From Eremothecium cymbalariae DBVPG#7215 (lineage: Eukaryota; Ascomycota; Saccharomycetes; Saccharomycetales; Saccharomycetaceae), in NCBI RefSeq assembly GCF_000235365.1, contig NC_016455.1:558001-622000 (forward strand): a stretch of DNA of 64,000 nucleotides, given 5' to 3'. Below, one piece after another: positions 1-8,659 of this stretch. Numbering within the stretch: position 1 is the first letter of the stretch; each line of letters opens with the position of its first letter. The position numbers were made by a program, and so were the translations under genes. The notes beneath the pieces are model-generated. The model had not been told where the DNA came from, did not search any database, and saw only the letters and a list, made by a program, of their open reading frames with translations.

Positions 1-1191
1 TTAGTTGCTCTTTTATGCTGTTCATGACCGTTTCCCTGAATAATGATGGTTGTGCAAATCTATAGTCTTCTAGCATACGAGTTACAAATTCGTCCAATTT
101 TACAAGCTTTTCATTTTTATTCCAAATGAATGTGTCCCTCAAAGAGAATTTGTCCCTTTCAGTATCGAATTCCAATCTGATGGGAACCAACTCCTCTACA
201 TTATGTTGCATCACCGCATCATATACGTCATTGAGTGATATATATTCTCCACTTCTTTCACCACCAACAACAACACTGGTCACAGTATTGGTCACACCAT
301 TTCCATATCCAGAGTAACCGTCCCCCCAAATACTTTTCGATACAATTCCTTGAGAGGTGTTGGTAATCGACTTCATTCTTGTATTCTTGAGCTCTTTGTA
401 GTAGTTCAAGTCTTGAACCAACCTCGTTAGATATTCTTTATTACTAAACCCAAACTTACTCATTGGCTCATACCCAGATCGTTCCTTGACTAGTTGTAAC
501 GAATTCAACTGGTCACGAGAGATGATCTGCTCATACAAAAGCAAATCTGAGGGCGGTTCCAAACCTTGAGCCTTCATTATTAAGGACCATGCGTCGGACG
601 TTGTCAATGTAGCCTCCTTAGGGTCTTCGTATAGTGTTTGGAATTTAGGCAACTCAGGTTCAGGGGGTTGTGCTGGTTGAGGGATTGACATGGCTGCAGG
701 AATTGAATGTGACATAGGTTGTGGGCCGCGATTTTGAGTGGCCATTGAACCAACTGCCACCTGAGGGTTCTGTTGAGCTGCCATTTGTCCTACCATCTGT
801 GGCGGTAGTTGCATTGGCACCTGTGAGCCCGCAACTTCTTTAGGGCCTATATCAGAATATTGACCTTGAACTGGATGCGACGCTTGTTGAAGTTGTTGCT
901 GAATGCTAACCTGTACTTGTTGTTGTAACTGTGTGAGCATGGCAACATCATTAGAATTATTCTTTGCAATCGCTTGTTGTTTTAAATTATTTAGCCATTG
1001 CAATTGGAGGTGGGGTGGTAGCTGTGCAATCTGAGGTGGCAAGTTGATAGTCGGCGCACCCATTTGTTGGTGAGCTGACAGTACCTGCTGCGGTTGTAGG
1101 TGCTGCTGTTGCTGCTGCTGTGGTCGTAGGTGCTGCTGTTGCTGTTGCTGTGGTCGTAGGTGCTGCTGTTGCTGTTGCTGTGGTCGTAGGC

Positions 1192-1248
<57 letters not shown>

Positions 1249-1453
1249 GCTGTGGCTGCTGCTGCTGCTGCTGCTGTTGTTGTTGTTGTTGTTGTTGTTG
1301 CTGTTGCTGTTGCTGTTCTAACAACAACTGACGATGCCTTTGTTGAATCATCTGCAATTGCATTGGAGTCAAACTCTGCAAGATGTGCTGTGGAATCTGA
1401 GACAAGTTAAAACTTGGAGTTCCAATGTTGGCAAACGGATTCTGGTTATTCAT
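1..1453 (-). CDS. SNF5: SNF5, SWI/SNF chromatin-remodelling subunit (C-terminus cut off by window edge)
   Basis: The ATG lies at 1453-1451 and the reading frame stays open to base 1, giving about 484 codons. The N-terminus contains IGTPSFNLSQIPQ and SLTPMQLQMIQQRHRQLL, which match S. cerevisiae Snf5 closely. A long polyglutamine tract follows at about residues 45-120, broken by repeated HLRP units. Further on come LLYEQIISRDQL, SKSIWGDGYSGYGNGVTNT and EELVPIRLEFD, which leads into the conserved SNF5 domain. Most of that domain lies outside the window. Snf5 is a core subunit of the nucleosome-remodelling SWI/SNF complex and contacts transcriptional activators in the nucleus. The gene is divergent from APM3, the same arrangement as YBR289W and YBR288C in S. 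cerevisiae, which supports orthology. Identity is very sure; the truncation is only the window boundary. Confidence 0.95.
1093..1319 (-). repeat. CAG/CAA trinucleotide repeat coding polyglutamine in SNF5
   Basis: A run of mixed CAG and CAA codons encodes a polyglutamine tract of about 75 residues. At the 3' part of the tract a unit of glutamines followed by HLRP or RLRP recurs about four times, which looks like a small coding minisatellite grown out of the trinucleotide repeat. Length is likely to vary between strains. Confidence 0.9.
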
Positions 1454-1987
1454 CCTGTACTATATTGCTCAATTACGTTCTATTCAACACAAAAAATCGA
1501 TTAACTGTATGCGAAGGGAAGTCCAAACTATAATCGATCTTAAAACTGTCGTTGGCTAAACGCGCTTCTTAGTGCAGCAATGACACAGAAACTAGCCTGC
1601 TTTACCAAATCCTGAGACAAAACGGAAATCAAGCGTAAATATGACCTTCTATCGCGTCTACTCTGCAACGTTTGCTTGTTTACTTTGCCAATGCTGGTGT
1701 CATGTAACCTTTTGTTAAAGCTTTCAAACCTCTGGATTTATATGAAATAGCCCAGCGCTTGATTTGTCACGTGCTCGATGAACCCCGGGTAACCCTTCTT
1801 TTAAATTCTCCGTTCTCGACAAAGCCCAAGCCCAATTTAGGCTTGGTTTCGAGAATTATACCAACTTAGGGGGAGCAATACAAGACCAATTTGCATCCAA
1901 TTGATATGCTTTATACAGAAGTCAACAAATATTTTGCATTATAATATATGGGATATATAGGGTCACGAAATAATTGGTGATTGTGTG
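1454..1987. promoter_or_regulatory. Divergent promoter SNF5 / APM3
   Basis: This 534-base gap separates the two divergent starts. It contains one CACGTG E-box at 1768-1773, a sequence that Cbf1-type factors bind in yeasts. I see no ORF and no RNA gene in it. Confidence 0.5.
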
Positions 1988-3630
1988 ATGTTTACGAGTT
2001 TTTATATCACGGATTCAAATCGGTATGTAAAAATGGATACTGGGGGGGAGGGATTTTGTTATTTGAAAGAGGTTGCTTAATTACTAACTGTTGAGAATTT
2101 ATTTTAATTAGGAATCTTATTTTTGAGTACCTCACGAGTTCGTTTGCACCTACATTCAAGCAGATAAACCACAAGATTGCGAAACAACAAGAGAATAACG
2201 GTAATAATGCGAGCGTGGTTAGGGTTAGTAGAGATGTTGCATTGTACGGGCACTTTTCTTCGGTCAACAGGTTATATTATTGGGCACTGTGTGAACAGTG
2301 TGACGATCCGTTAAAGCCCTTGGTATTTTTATCGCGTTTTGATGGACTGCTAATGGAGTATTTTGATAGAGATGTTCTTACGGCTACGAAGCTCATGAAT
2401 AATCAAGATCGGTTGGCGCTCCTTTTAAATTCCATCATAGATGCAGGGGAAATAGTCATGTCAGATACTAATAAGTTAAGGTATTTACTTCCGCTGCACA
2501 CGGATCTATCGACGGTGTTTAGCTCTGCAACAAAGACGCTTACTAGGACTATTAAAAATAGGGAATCGAGCAATTTTCTTGGTTCCAGTAACTCCAGCAA
2601 CATTAACGGTGGTCCTACGATTAATAGAAGCAGCGACTCGCCACTCGATGCTCAAGTTGTTCCTTGGAGAATCCCCAATTTGTCAAATGTGAACAATGAA
2701 ATCTATGTGGATATGGTTGAGACTTTGACGCTCAATCTGAAGCAATCGCGTCCTAATTCATTCCATGTATTCCATGGTGTCATCAGTGGTAAAATTGACC
2801 TCAAATGCTACCTCCGCGGCAACCCAACCATGCAAATCAACCTCCACTCTGCAGGCCATGCTTTCAAACCGTCAGCGTTGCATCGTTGTCTGGACCCTTC
2901 TTCCTCTTCCTTTGACTCCTCCTCGCTGCGTTTCATTCCGCCGGATGGAAAGTTTACCCTTCTGGAATATACTATTGATCTCGATGAAATGCATAATAAC
3001 AGTAAAAAACTTGCCAACATCGGTTTGGTCACTCCCTCGTTGACCACCCATCTCGGCCCCAAAAAGGATGAATTCGAAATTAAATGTTCCATAGGAAACA
3101 CCACGCATACTGAATCCATCGAAGATCTCCGAATCGTTGCCTATTTCCCTGATCGCCGTAATCACACTGACGAAGCCAAAATAAAAATCCTCAGAAATAC
3201 CCATGGCGGATGGCAAACAAACCTCACCAACACAACTGGATCCTGGATCCTGGACAAAAATACCCCTGTCGGTTCCATCCCTGTTCTCAGAGGTTGTGTT
3301 GAACAACCAGAGCCTTCCGTATCTCTTGCCTCCTCCAACAGCTCCCTAGATAGCATATTGGCATCAACAACTGCCACCTCCGCGGCTGCTGCTGCGAATA
3401 CAAAGACGACCACCCATTCATCCTCCTCATCCCCACCAACTATTCCTCCAGCCCCCACTGCCGCCCCGATATTCCCAACCCACCTCTCCCTCTCCTACAC
3501 CAACCACGGCCAGCTCCCAAGCGGCATCAGAATCCAGTCCGTTAACATCCTTTCGGGCCTGCCAAAGGGCACTCCCTTCAAAGGCGTCAAATACACCACC
3601 CGCGCAGAGAACGTCTTAGTAAGACCCTAG
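1988..3630 (+). CDS. APM3: APM3, AP-3 adaptor complex mu subunit (spliced)
   Basis: Exon 1 is 1988-2022 and exon 2 is 2112-3630, joined across an 89-base intron. The product is 517 residues; S. cerevisiae Apm3 has 483. The spliced N-terminus reads MFTSFYITDSNRNLIFEYL, which aligns with the yeast start MYLSFYITDTKNKLIFQYL. Exon 2 has no in-frame ATG near its 5' end, so splicing is needed to explain the start. The longin-like N-terminal half is followed from about residue 200 by the mu-homology domain (IYVDMVETL, FIPPDGKFTLLEYTIDL, KIKILRNTHGGW, VPVLRGC). Apm3 sorts cargo from the Golgi to the vacuole in the AP-3 pathway. A Ser/Thr/Ala-rich insert sits at about residues 415-455. Identity and gene model are both strong. 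Confidence 0.93.
2023..2111 (+). other. Spliceosomal intron in APM3
   Basis: The donor GTATGT begins at 2023, the branch point TACTAAC is at 2082-2088 and the acceptor AG ends at 2111. Splicing joins CG of exon 1 to G of exon 2 to make one Arg codon and restores homology to Apm3 on both sides. The S. cerevisiae gene has no intron here. Confidence 0.92.
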
Positions 3631-4447
3631 CAACCCCATTCCGCCGCATACATACATATATAACAAGATCAATATCAGCTATAGCCTGCCACACAACACG
3701 GCCTTCCTCGTCTGCGGGCCCTCACGTGACTCCCGCCAAAGTCATCCCCACGGCGCCACGTGACTCCGCTGCCCCTCCCGGCTCCGCTGATCCCACGATG
3801 CGGCTTTTCTCCGCGAACCGACCGGCGGCTCCACATAACCACCGAAATCACGGAAAAGGAACTGCTATATCAATAGAACCAATAAACCTACTACTGTTAT
3901 ATAACGCAAACCCCCTGTCGACCACTGTGCGTAGCAGCTAAGCTTGCAGATTGGGGTAGTTCGGAACAGATATATATCCCATCATATCCGCCCTATTCGT
4001 CGTCTTTCCAACTGCACGGAGCTAAACAAGCCGGAAGCGAGCGCATCTTTTTGTTATTTATGCTGTGCAGACATTAATATCGGACGAATAAAAGAAGGTT
4101 GGGGGAGGAAAAGTGGCGGCGAACGGCAAGGAAGAGGAATGGAGTAGAAGCAAGAGTAGTTCAGTTAGTAGACAGTGACCGCAAGTAATAGCGATTGACA
4201 AAAGGTAAAAAATTTTGTCAAGTATATAAATATTTGACGTGTATGTATCGGTGTAGGTATGTAGTTGTTGCAGTGTGTTTTAAAGGGGGAAGAAGGATAA
4301 GGCAAGACGGACAAGTTGACGTTTTTGAATTTACAGTGGTTGTTTGATAGTGTGTATATATAAAGGATTATATATATAAATTAGTGAACACTGAGCAGAA
4401 GACGATCAAGGGATATTGGAGCGTACGGAACAAGATATTGGGATTTG
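3631..4447. promoter_or_regulatory. APM3 3' flank and FOX2 promoter
   Basis: This 817-base gap is GC-rich in its first 250 bases and AT-rich near FOX2. Two CACGTG boxes, each followed by AC, lie at about 3724-3729 and 3758-3763. I looked for an oleate-response element (CGG, spacer, CCG) and saw CGG/CCG clusters at 3798-3830, but none fits the full consensus. Short ORFs here show no recognisable homology. Confidence 0.4.
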
Positions 4448-7132
4448 ATGTCTTCGCGGTTAAGTTTTAAGGATAGGGTTGTTATTATTACGGGAGCCGG
4501 TGGGGGGCTTGGGAGAGTGTATGCTTTGGAGTATGCGAAGCGTGGGGCCAAGGTTGTTATTAATGATCTTGGTGGAACTTTAGGTGGTGCAGGGCACAAT
4601 AGTAAGGCAGCGGATGTTGTTGTGGACGAGATTAAGAAGATGGGGGGGGTAGCGGTGGCTAATTATGATTCTGTTACTGACGGGGAGAAGATTGTTAAAA
4701 CTGCGATTGATGCGTTTGGCAGGGTTGATGTTGTTGTGAATAATGCGGGGATCTTGAGAGATGCGTCTTTTGCTAAGATGACGAGTGCACAGTTTGCTAT
4801 GGTTGTTGATGTGCATTTGACCGGAGCGTACAAGTTGTGTAAGGCTGCGTGGCCATACATGAAGAAACAGAAGTTTGGGCGTATTATCAACACTTCGTCG
4901 CCAGCGGGGTTGTATGGTAATTTTGGGCAGACTAATTATTCAGCTGCGAAGTTGGGTCAAGTTGGGTTGGCGGAGACTTTGGCTAAGGAGGGTCATAATT
5001 ACAATATTAAGGTGAATGTGATTGCGCCGTTAGCAAGATCTAGGATGACTGAAGGGTTGTTGCCAGCACATATTTTGAAGCAGTTGGCTCCGGAGAAGGT
5101 GGTTCCTATAGTTTTGTATTTGACTCATGAGGATACCGATGTGACAAATGCTATTTTTGAACCTGCTGCGGGTTACAATGGTCAAGTGAGATGGCAGCGT
5201 TCTTCTGGGGAACTGTTCAATCCAGACGAGAGTACCTACACTCCTGAGGCTATCTTGAACAAGTTCGGTAAGATCTTGGAGTTTAAGGACAAGCCTTTTA
5301 AAGCGGTGGAATACCCCACGCAGCTCGCAGATTATAATGCGTTGATTTCAGCTGCTAGAAAGTTGCCACCAAATCCCCAAGGAAGTGTGAAGCTTACTTC
5401 TTTGCGGGACAAAGTTGTGATTGTCACTGGTGCTGGTTCTGGTTTGGGTAAATCACATGCGTTATGGTTTGCGAAGTATGGTGCTAAAGTTCTTGTTAAT
5501 GATATCAAGGATCCTACTGGAGCTGTTAATGAGATCAACAGTCTCTATGGTAATGGGAAGGCCATAGCCGACAAGCACAACGTCGCCACTGAAGCTGTGC
5601 AAATTGTTGCAAATGCTTATAAGTCCTTTGGTCGTGTTGACGTTTTAGTTAATAATGCTGGTATTTTGAGGGATCGTTCCTTCGCCAAGATGACGGATGA
5701 AGAATGGAACTCGGTTTTGCAAGTTCACCTCTTTGCAACTTTTGAATTATCTAAGGCTGTGTGGCCAATCTTTAGTAAGCAAAAGTCCGGTGTGATTATT
5801 AACACTACTTCTACCTCTGGTATCTATGGTAACTTTGGTCAAGCTAACTATGCTGCTGCAAAGGCTGCTGTTCTAGGTTTTTCGAGGTCTTTGGCGGTAG
5901 AAGGTGCCAGGAACGGAATCAGGGTTTACATTATTGCCCCACATGCCGAAACTGCTATGACTAAGACAATCTTTTCCGAAAGGGAGTTCCAAAACCATTT
6001 TGAACCTTCACAAGTTTCTCCACTTGCGGTTCTTCTTGCCTCTGAAGAATTGTCCAAGGAATACCGTAATGCGTCTGGGTTGCTATTCGAAGTTGGAGGT
6101 GGTTGGGTAGGTCATACAAGATGGCAAAGAGCGAAGGGTATTGTCAGCTTGACAGACGAGACCCCAGAATTTGTAAGGGACAATTGGAAACATATAACTG
6201 ATTTCTCTAAGCCTTTCCACCCTGTCAACATCGATCATGCCAATAGCGCAACATTACAACGTGTAACTATTGCTACGACTGCTTTACAAACTACCGGGGT
6301 GTTTGAATACAGTAACCGTGACTCCATTATTTACAATCTGGGCTTAGGTGCTACTAGCAAGGAATTGAAATACACCTACGAGAACGCTTTAGACTTCCAA
6401 GTATTGCCTAGTTATCGTATTGTCCAAGCTATGACTGCAGGAAATGTTGAATTTGCCTCTCTAGCCAAGAACTTTGATTATACCATGTTGTTGCACGGTG
6501 AGCAATATTTGAAGCTAAACGAATACCCAGTTCCAACTTCTGGTAAGGTGAAGATTGAAGCCAAGCCCGTTAGCGTAGTGGACAAGGGTTCAAAGGCTGC
6601 TCTGCTTGTTATCGGCTATAACATTGTTGATGCTAATACTGACAAGTTGGTTGCATACAGTGAAGGTTCTTACTTTGTTAGAGGTGCTTATGTTCCTCCA
6701 AACATGGTCATTAAAAATCCACGTCCAAAGTTCGCTACAACTCCCTTCCTTGCACCATCTAGAGATCCTGACTTTGAACTCGTTGTCCCTACTAGTAAAG
6801 ACCAAGCCGCTCTATACAGATTGTCGGGCGACTATAACCCACTACACATTGACGGTGTTGTTGCCAAGATGGCTAAGTTCCCTAGACCTATCTTGCACGG
6901 ATTAGCCACTGCAGGTATCACTCTGAAAAAACTATCTGAGAAGTTCGGTCAATACACTGAGTTGAAGGTTAGAATGTCAGACATAGTGTTCCCTGGTGAT
7001 AGATTGAAGATCCAAGCATGGAAAGCGGATGGTGGTTTAATCATTTTCCAGACTATTGACATTGACAGAGACAACGCGGTTGTTTTGAGTAATGCTTGTA
7101 TCAAGCTAGTTGGTAGCTCCTCGAAGTTGTGA
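4448..7132 (+). CDS. FOX2: FOX2, peroxisomal multifunctional beta-oxidation enzyme
   Basis: The ATG at 4448 gives 894 residues; S. cerevisiae Fox2 has 900. Two short-chain dehydrogenase domains come first, each with a nucleotide-binding glycine motif (GAGGGLG at about residue 16, GAGSGLG at about 328) and a catalytic Tyr-x-x-x-Lys (YSAAK at about 164, YAAAK at about 468). The C-terminal third is a hot-dog 2-enoyl-CoA hydratase 2 with GDYNPLHID near residue 793. The last three residues are SKL, a type 1 peroxisomal targeting signal. The enzyme hydrates trans-2-enoyl-CoA and oxidises the (3R)-hydroxyacyl-CoA product inside peroxisomes. Codon choice shifts from GT-rich in the first SDR domain to more usual yeast codons later. 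Identity is certain at family level. Confidence 0.96.
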   Translation: MSSRLSFKDRVVIITGAGGGLGRVYALEYAKRGAKVVINDLGGTLGGAGHNSKAADVVVDEIKKMGGVAVANYDSVTDGEKIVKTAIDAFGRVDVVVNNAGILRDASFAKMTSAQFAMVVDVHLTGAYKLCKAAWPYMKKQKFGRIINTSSPAGLYGNFGQTNYSAAKLGQVGLAETLAKEGHNYNIKVNVIAPLARSRMTEGLLPAHILKQLAPEKVVPIVLYLTHEDTDVTNAIFEPAAGYNGQVRWQRSSGELFNPDESTYTPEAILNKFGKILEFKDKPFKAVEYPTQLADYNALISAARKLPPNPQGSVKLTSLRDKVVIVTGAGSGLGKSHALWFAKYGAKVLVNDIKDPTGAVNEINSLYGNGKAIADKHNVATEAVQIVANAYKSFGRVDVLVNNAGILRDRSFAKMTDEEWNSVLQVHLFATFELSKAVWPIFSKQKSGVIINTTSTSGIYGNFGQANYAAAKAAVLGFSRSLAVEGARNGIRVYIIAPHAETAMTKTIFSEREFQNHFEPSQVSPLAVLLASEELSKEYRNASGLLFEVGGGWVGHTRWQRAKGIVSLTDETPEFVRDNWKHITDFSKPFHPVNIDHANSATLQRVTIATTALQTTGVFEYSNRDSIIYNLGLGATSKELKYTYENALDFQVLPSYRIVQAMTAGNVEFASLAKNFDYTMLLHGEQYLKLNEYPVPTSGKVKIEAKPVSVVDKGSKAALLVIGYNIVDANTDKLVAYSEGSYFVRGAYVPPNMVIKNPRPKFATTPFLAPSRDPDFELVVPTSKDQAALYRLSGDYNPLHIDGVVAKMAKFPRPILHGLATAGITLKKLSEKFGQYTELKVRMSDIVFPGDRLKIQAWKADGGLIIFQTIDIDRDNAVVLSNACIKLVGSSSKL

Positions 7133-7517
7133 AGTACGTACCATACATATTTGGTTACTTTAGCTGTCATTTGTATATTTTATTATATCCAGCTGTTTTT
7201 TATGTTATGTATGATTGATATTGTTTGTAGCCGCTTGTGGGAGGGGGTGGATCGAAGGGAGTATTAAGAACCTCTCCGCCTGCTTTGTTAATATTCTGGG
7301 TAATGTTGACATTTTTTAATGAATTTAAATAAAAGCCCGATTTATGTGTATCTCTACTTAGGTATAAATTTTAAAAGGGCTGGCGATCGGCTAAATTAGC
7401 ACTCAAAAGCCAATCTCTAGGGTAGACAGGAACGACAGGCCACCTCATTCTTAGTATATCACATCATAAATAAATATATCTCATTATGCTTAAAACATAA
7501 GTTTCAGAGTCTTTAGA
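7133..7517. other. Convergent 3' flanks of FOX2 and QCR10
   Basis: This 385-base AT-rich gap lies between two converging genes. I see nothing in it beyond the expected terminator-like A/T tracts. Confidence 0.4.
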
Positions 7518-7873
7518 TTACTGAGGAGAGTCTTCTGGTGGAATCTCCTTCACCCAGTGAGACCCATATACTGGAATCTTCTTAAAGATAGCGTCCTGGA
7601 AAATGGGCCAGTTCTCAGTGAAAACAAAAACAGCTGCCAAAGATGCACCACCCCAAATAGCTAGGGTTGGAGCATAATTAAATGCATTCTTAAGTGTAAC
7701 CCCACCAAAACGAATAGCAGATTTGAATGGTAATTTAGAGAAATACTGCTAAGAGAAAAATGTTAGTATATCAATCTTCGAGTTGAAAGACATCAGCAGC
7801 ATAAATAAAGGGCCTGAGTCCTAATAAAGAGGCAAGCTAATCACGCAAGTATTACAGTACATACGGTAGCCAT
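7518..7873 (-). CDS. QCR10: QCR10, subunit 10 of the cytochrome bc1 complex (spliced)
   Basis: Exon 1 is 7873-7865 (only ATG GCT ACC) and exon 2 is 7748-7518, giving 79 residues; S. cerevisiae Qcr10 has 77. Exon 2 contains YAPTLAIWGGASLAAVFVFTE and WPIFQDAIFKKIP, which match the yeast protein, including its single membrane segment. It ends PPEDSPQ, close to the yeast PPEDKPN. Qcr10 is a small accessory subunit of respiratory complex III in the mitochondrial inner membrane. The S. cerevisiae gene also has an intron very near its start. The 9-base first exon means a plain ORF search misses the true start. Identity is strong. Confidence 0.92.
7749..7864 (-). other. Intron of QCR10
   Basis: Read on the minus strand, the donor GTATGT begins at 7864, the branch point TACTAAC is at 7768-7762 and the acceptor TTAG ends at 7749. 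A second acceptor CAG ends three bases further on at 7746, so alternative use would add or drop one glutamine. Confidence 0.9.
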
Positions 7874-8659
7874 CCTTTCTTATTGATTATTTCAGCTTTA
7901 TAATATTCAGTCTATGATTATGTCGAATAATTCACCATTAGTATCAACTTGCGATATTCTAAAGGTTCACGATGTTGGGCATCATTTCCTACGCAGTTCA
8001 AATACTTGAAAATCATTGGTTGTGCGTCACGTGGTCATATGTCAGCGCCAGTGAAACCTATATAAGTAAATATTTGAATATATATAGTATACAACTAATA
8101 AAAAAGCTTTAGAATGATAATTTTAAAGTGAATCCCGTTGGTATCATTGTTCATCAAATTGCAGATTCGAATTAACCATTCCTAATATGTTAAATAGCTA
8201 AGACTACCTCATGTTTGTCTGGTAGGACAACGTTAGTAATAGCTTGATTACACCTTGATTGCACCTTTCTACAACGGCTGTATTTCTAGAACAGTACTTA
8301 ACTTTTTACTGAACATATCTTTTTTAAACTATGAGAGTCTACAAAGTGCTTTGATACTAGTTGATGGTTCACAATAGCATTAAAAAAAAGTCAAATGGCT
8401 AACTGATTAAGGTTAGATTATTGAATTCTATTTGAAATACAGTGAATGTTAGGAATCAGTGCTGTATATTTAGTCTAGAACAAATTAAGCAAAATGATGG
8501 AACATATCTAAATTTGTGCTAAAACCAGTAACCTATAAGCAAGCTGAGTTTAATGTCTGGGATGTATCATACACATTGTATAAGTGTATTATTAAATACT
8601 AACATCATGTGCTGAAGGTATGTATGTATTGATCCCTTGGTGGAGATTTTATGTGGATA
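7874..8659. promoter_or_regulatory. QCR10 promoter and 3' flank of the coiled-coil gene
   Basis: The gap holds a CCAAT-type site TCATTGGT at 8013-8020 that fits the Hap2/3/4/5 consensus TNATTGGT, and a CACGTG box at 8028-8033. Both are plausible for a respiratory gene about 140-160 bases downstream. The rest (8060-8659) is AT-rich with no ORF or RNA gene that I can recognise. Confidence 0.5.

Noticed and set aside
1120..1410. Plus-strand ORF made of Ala and Val runs
   Set aside because: It is the antisense reading of the CAG/CAA glutamine repeat of SNF5.
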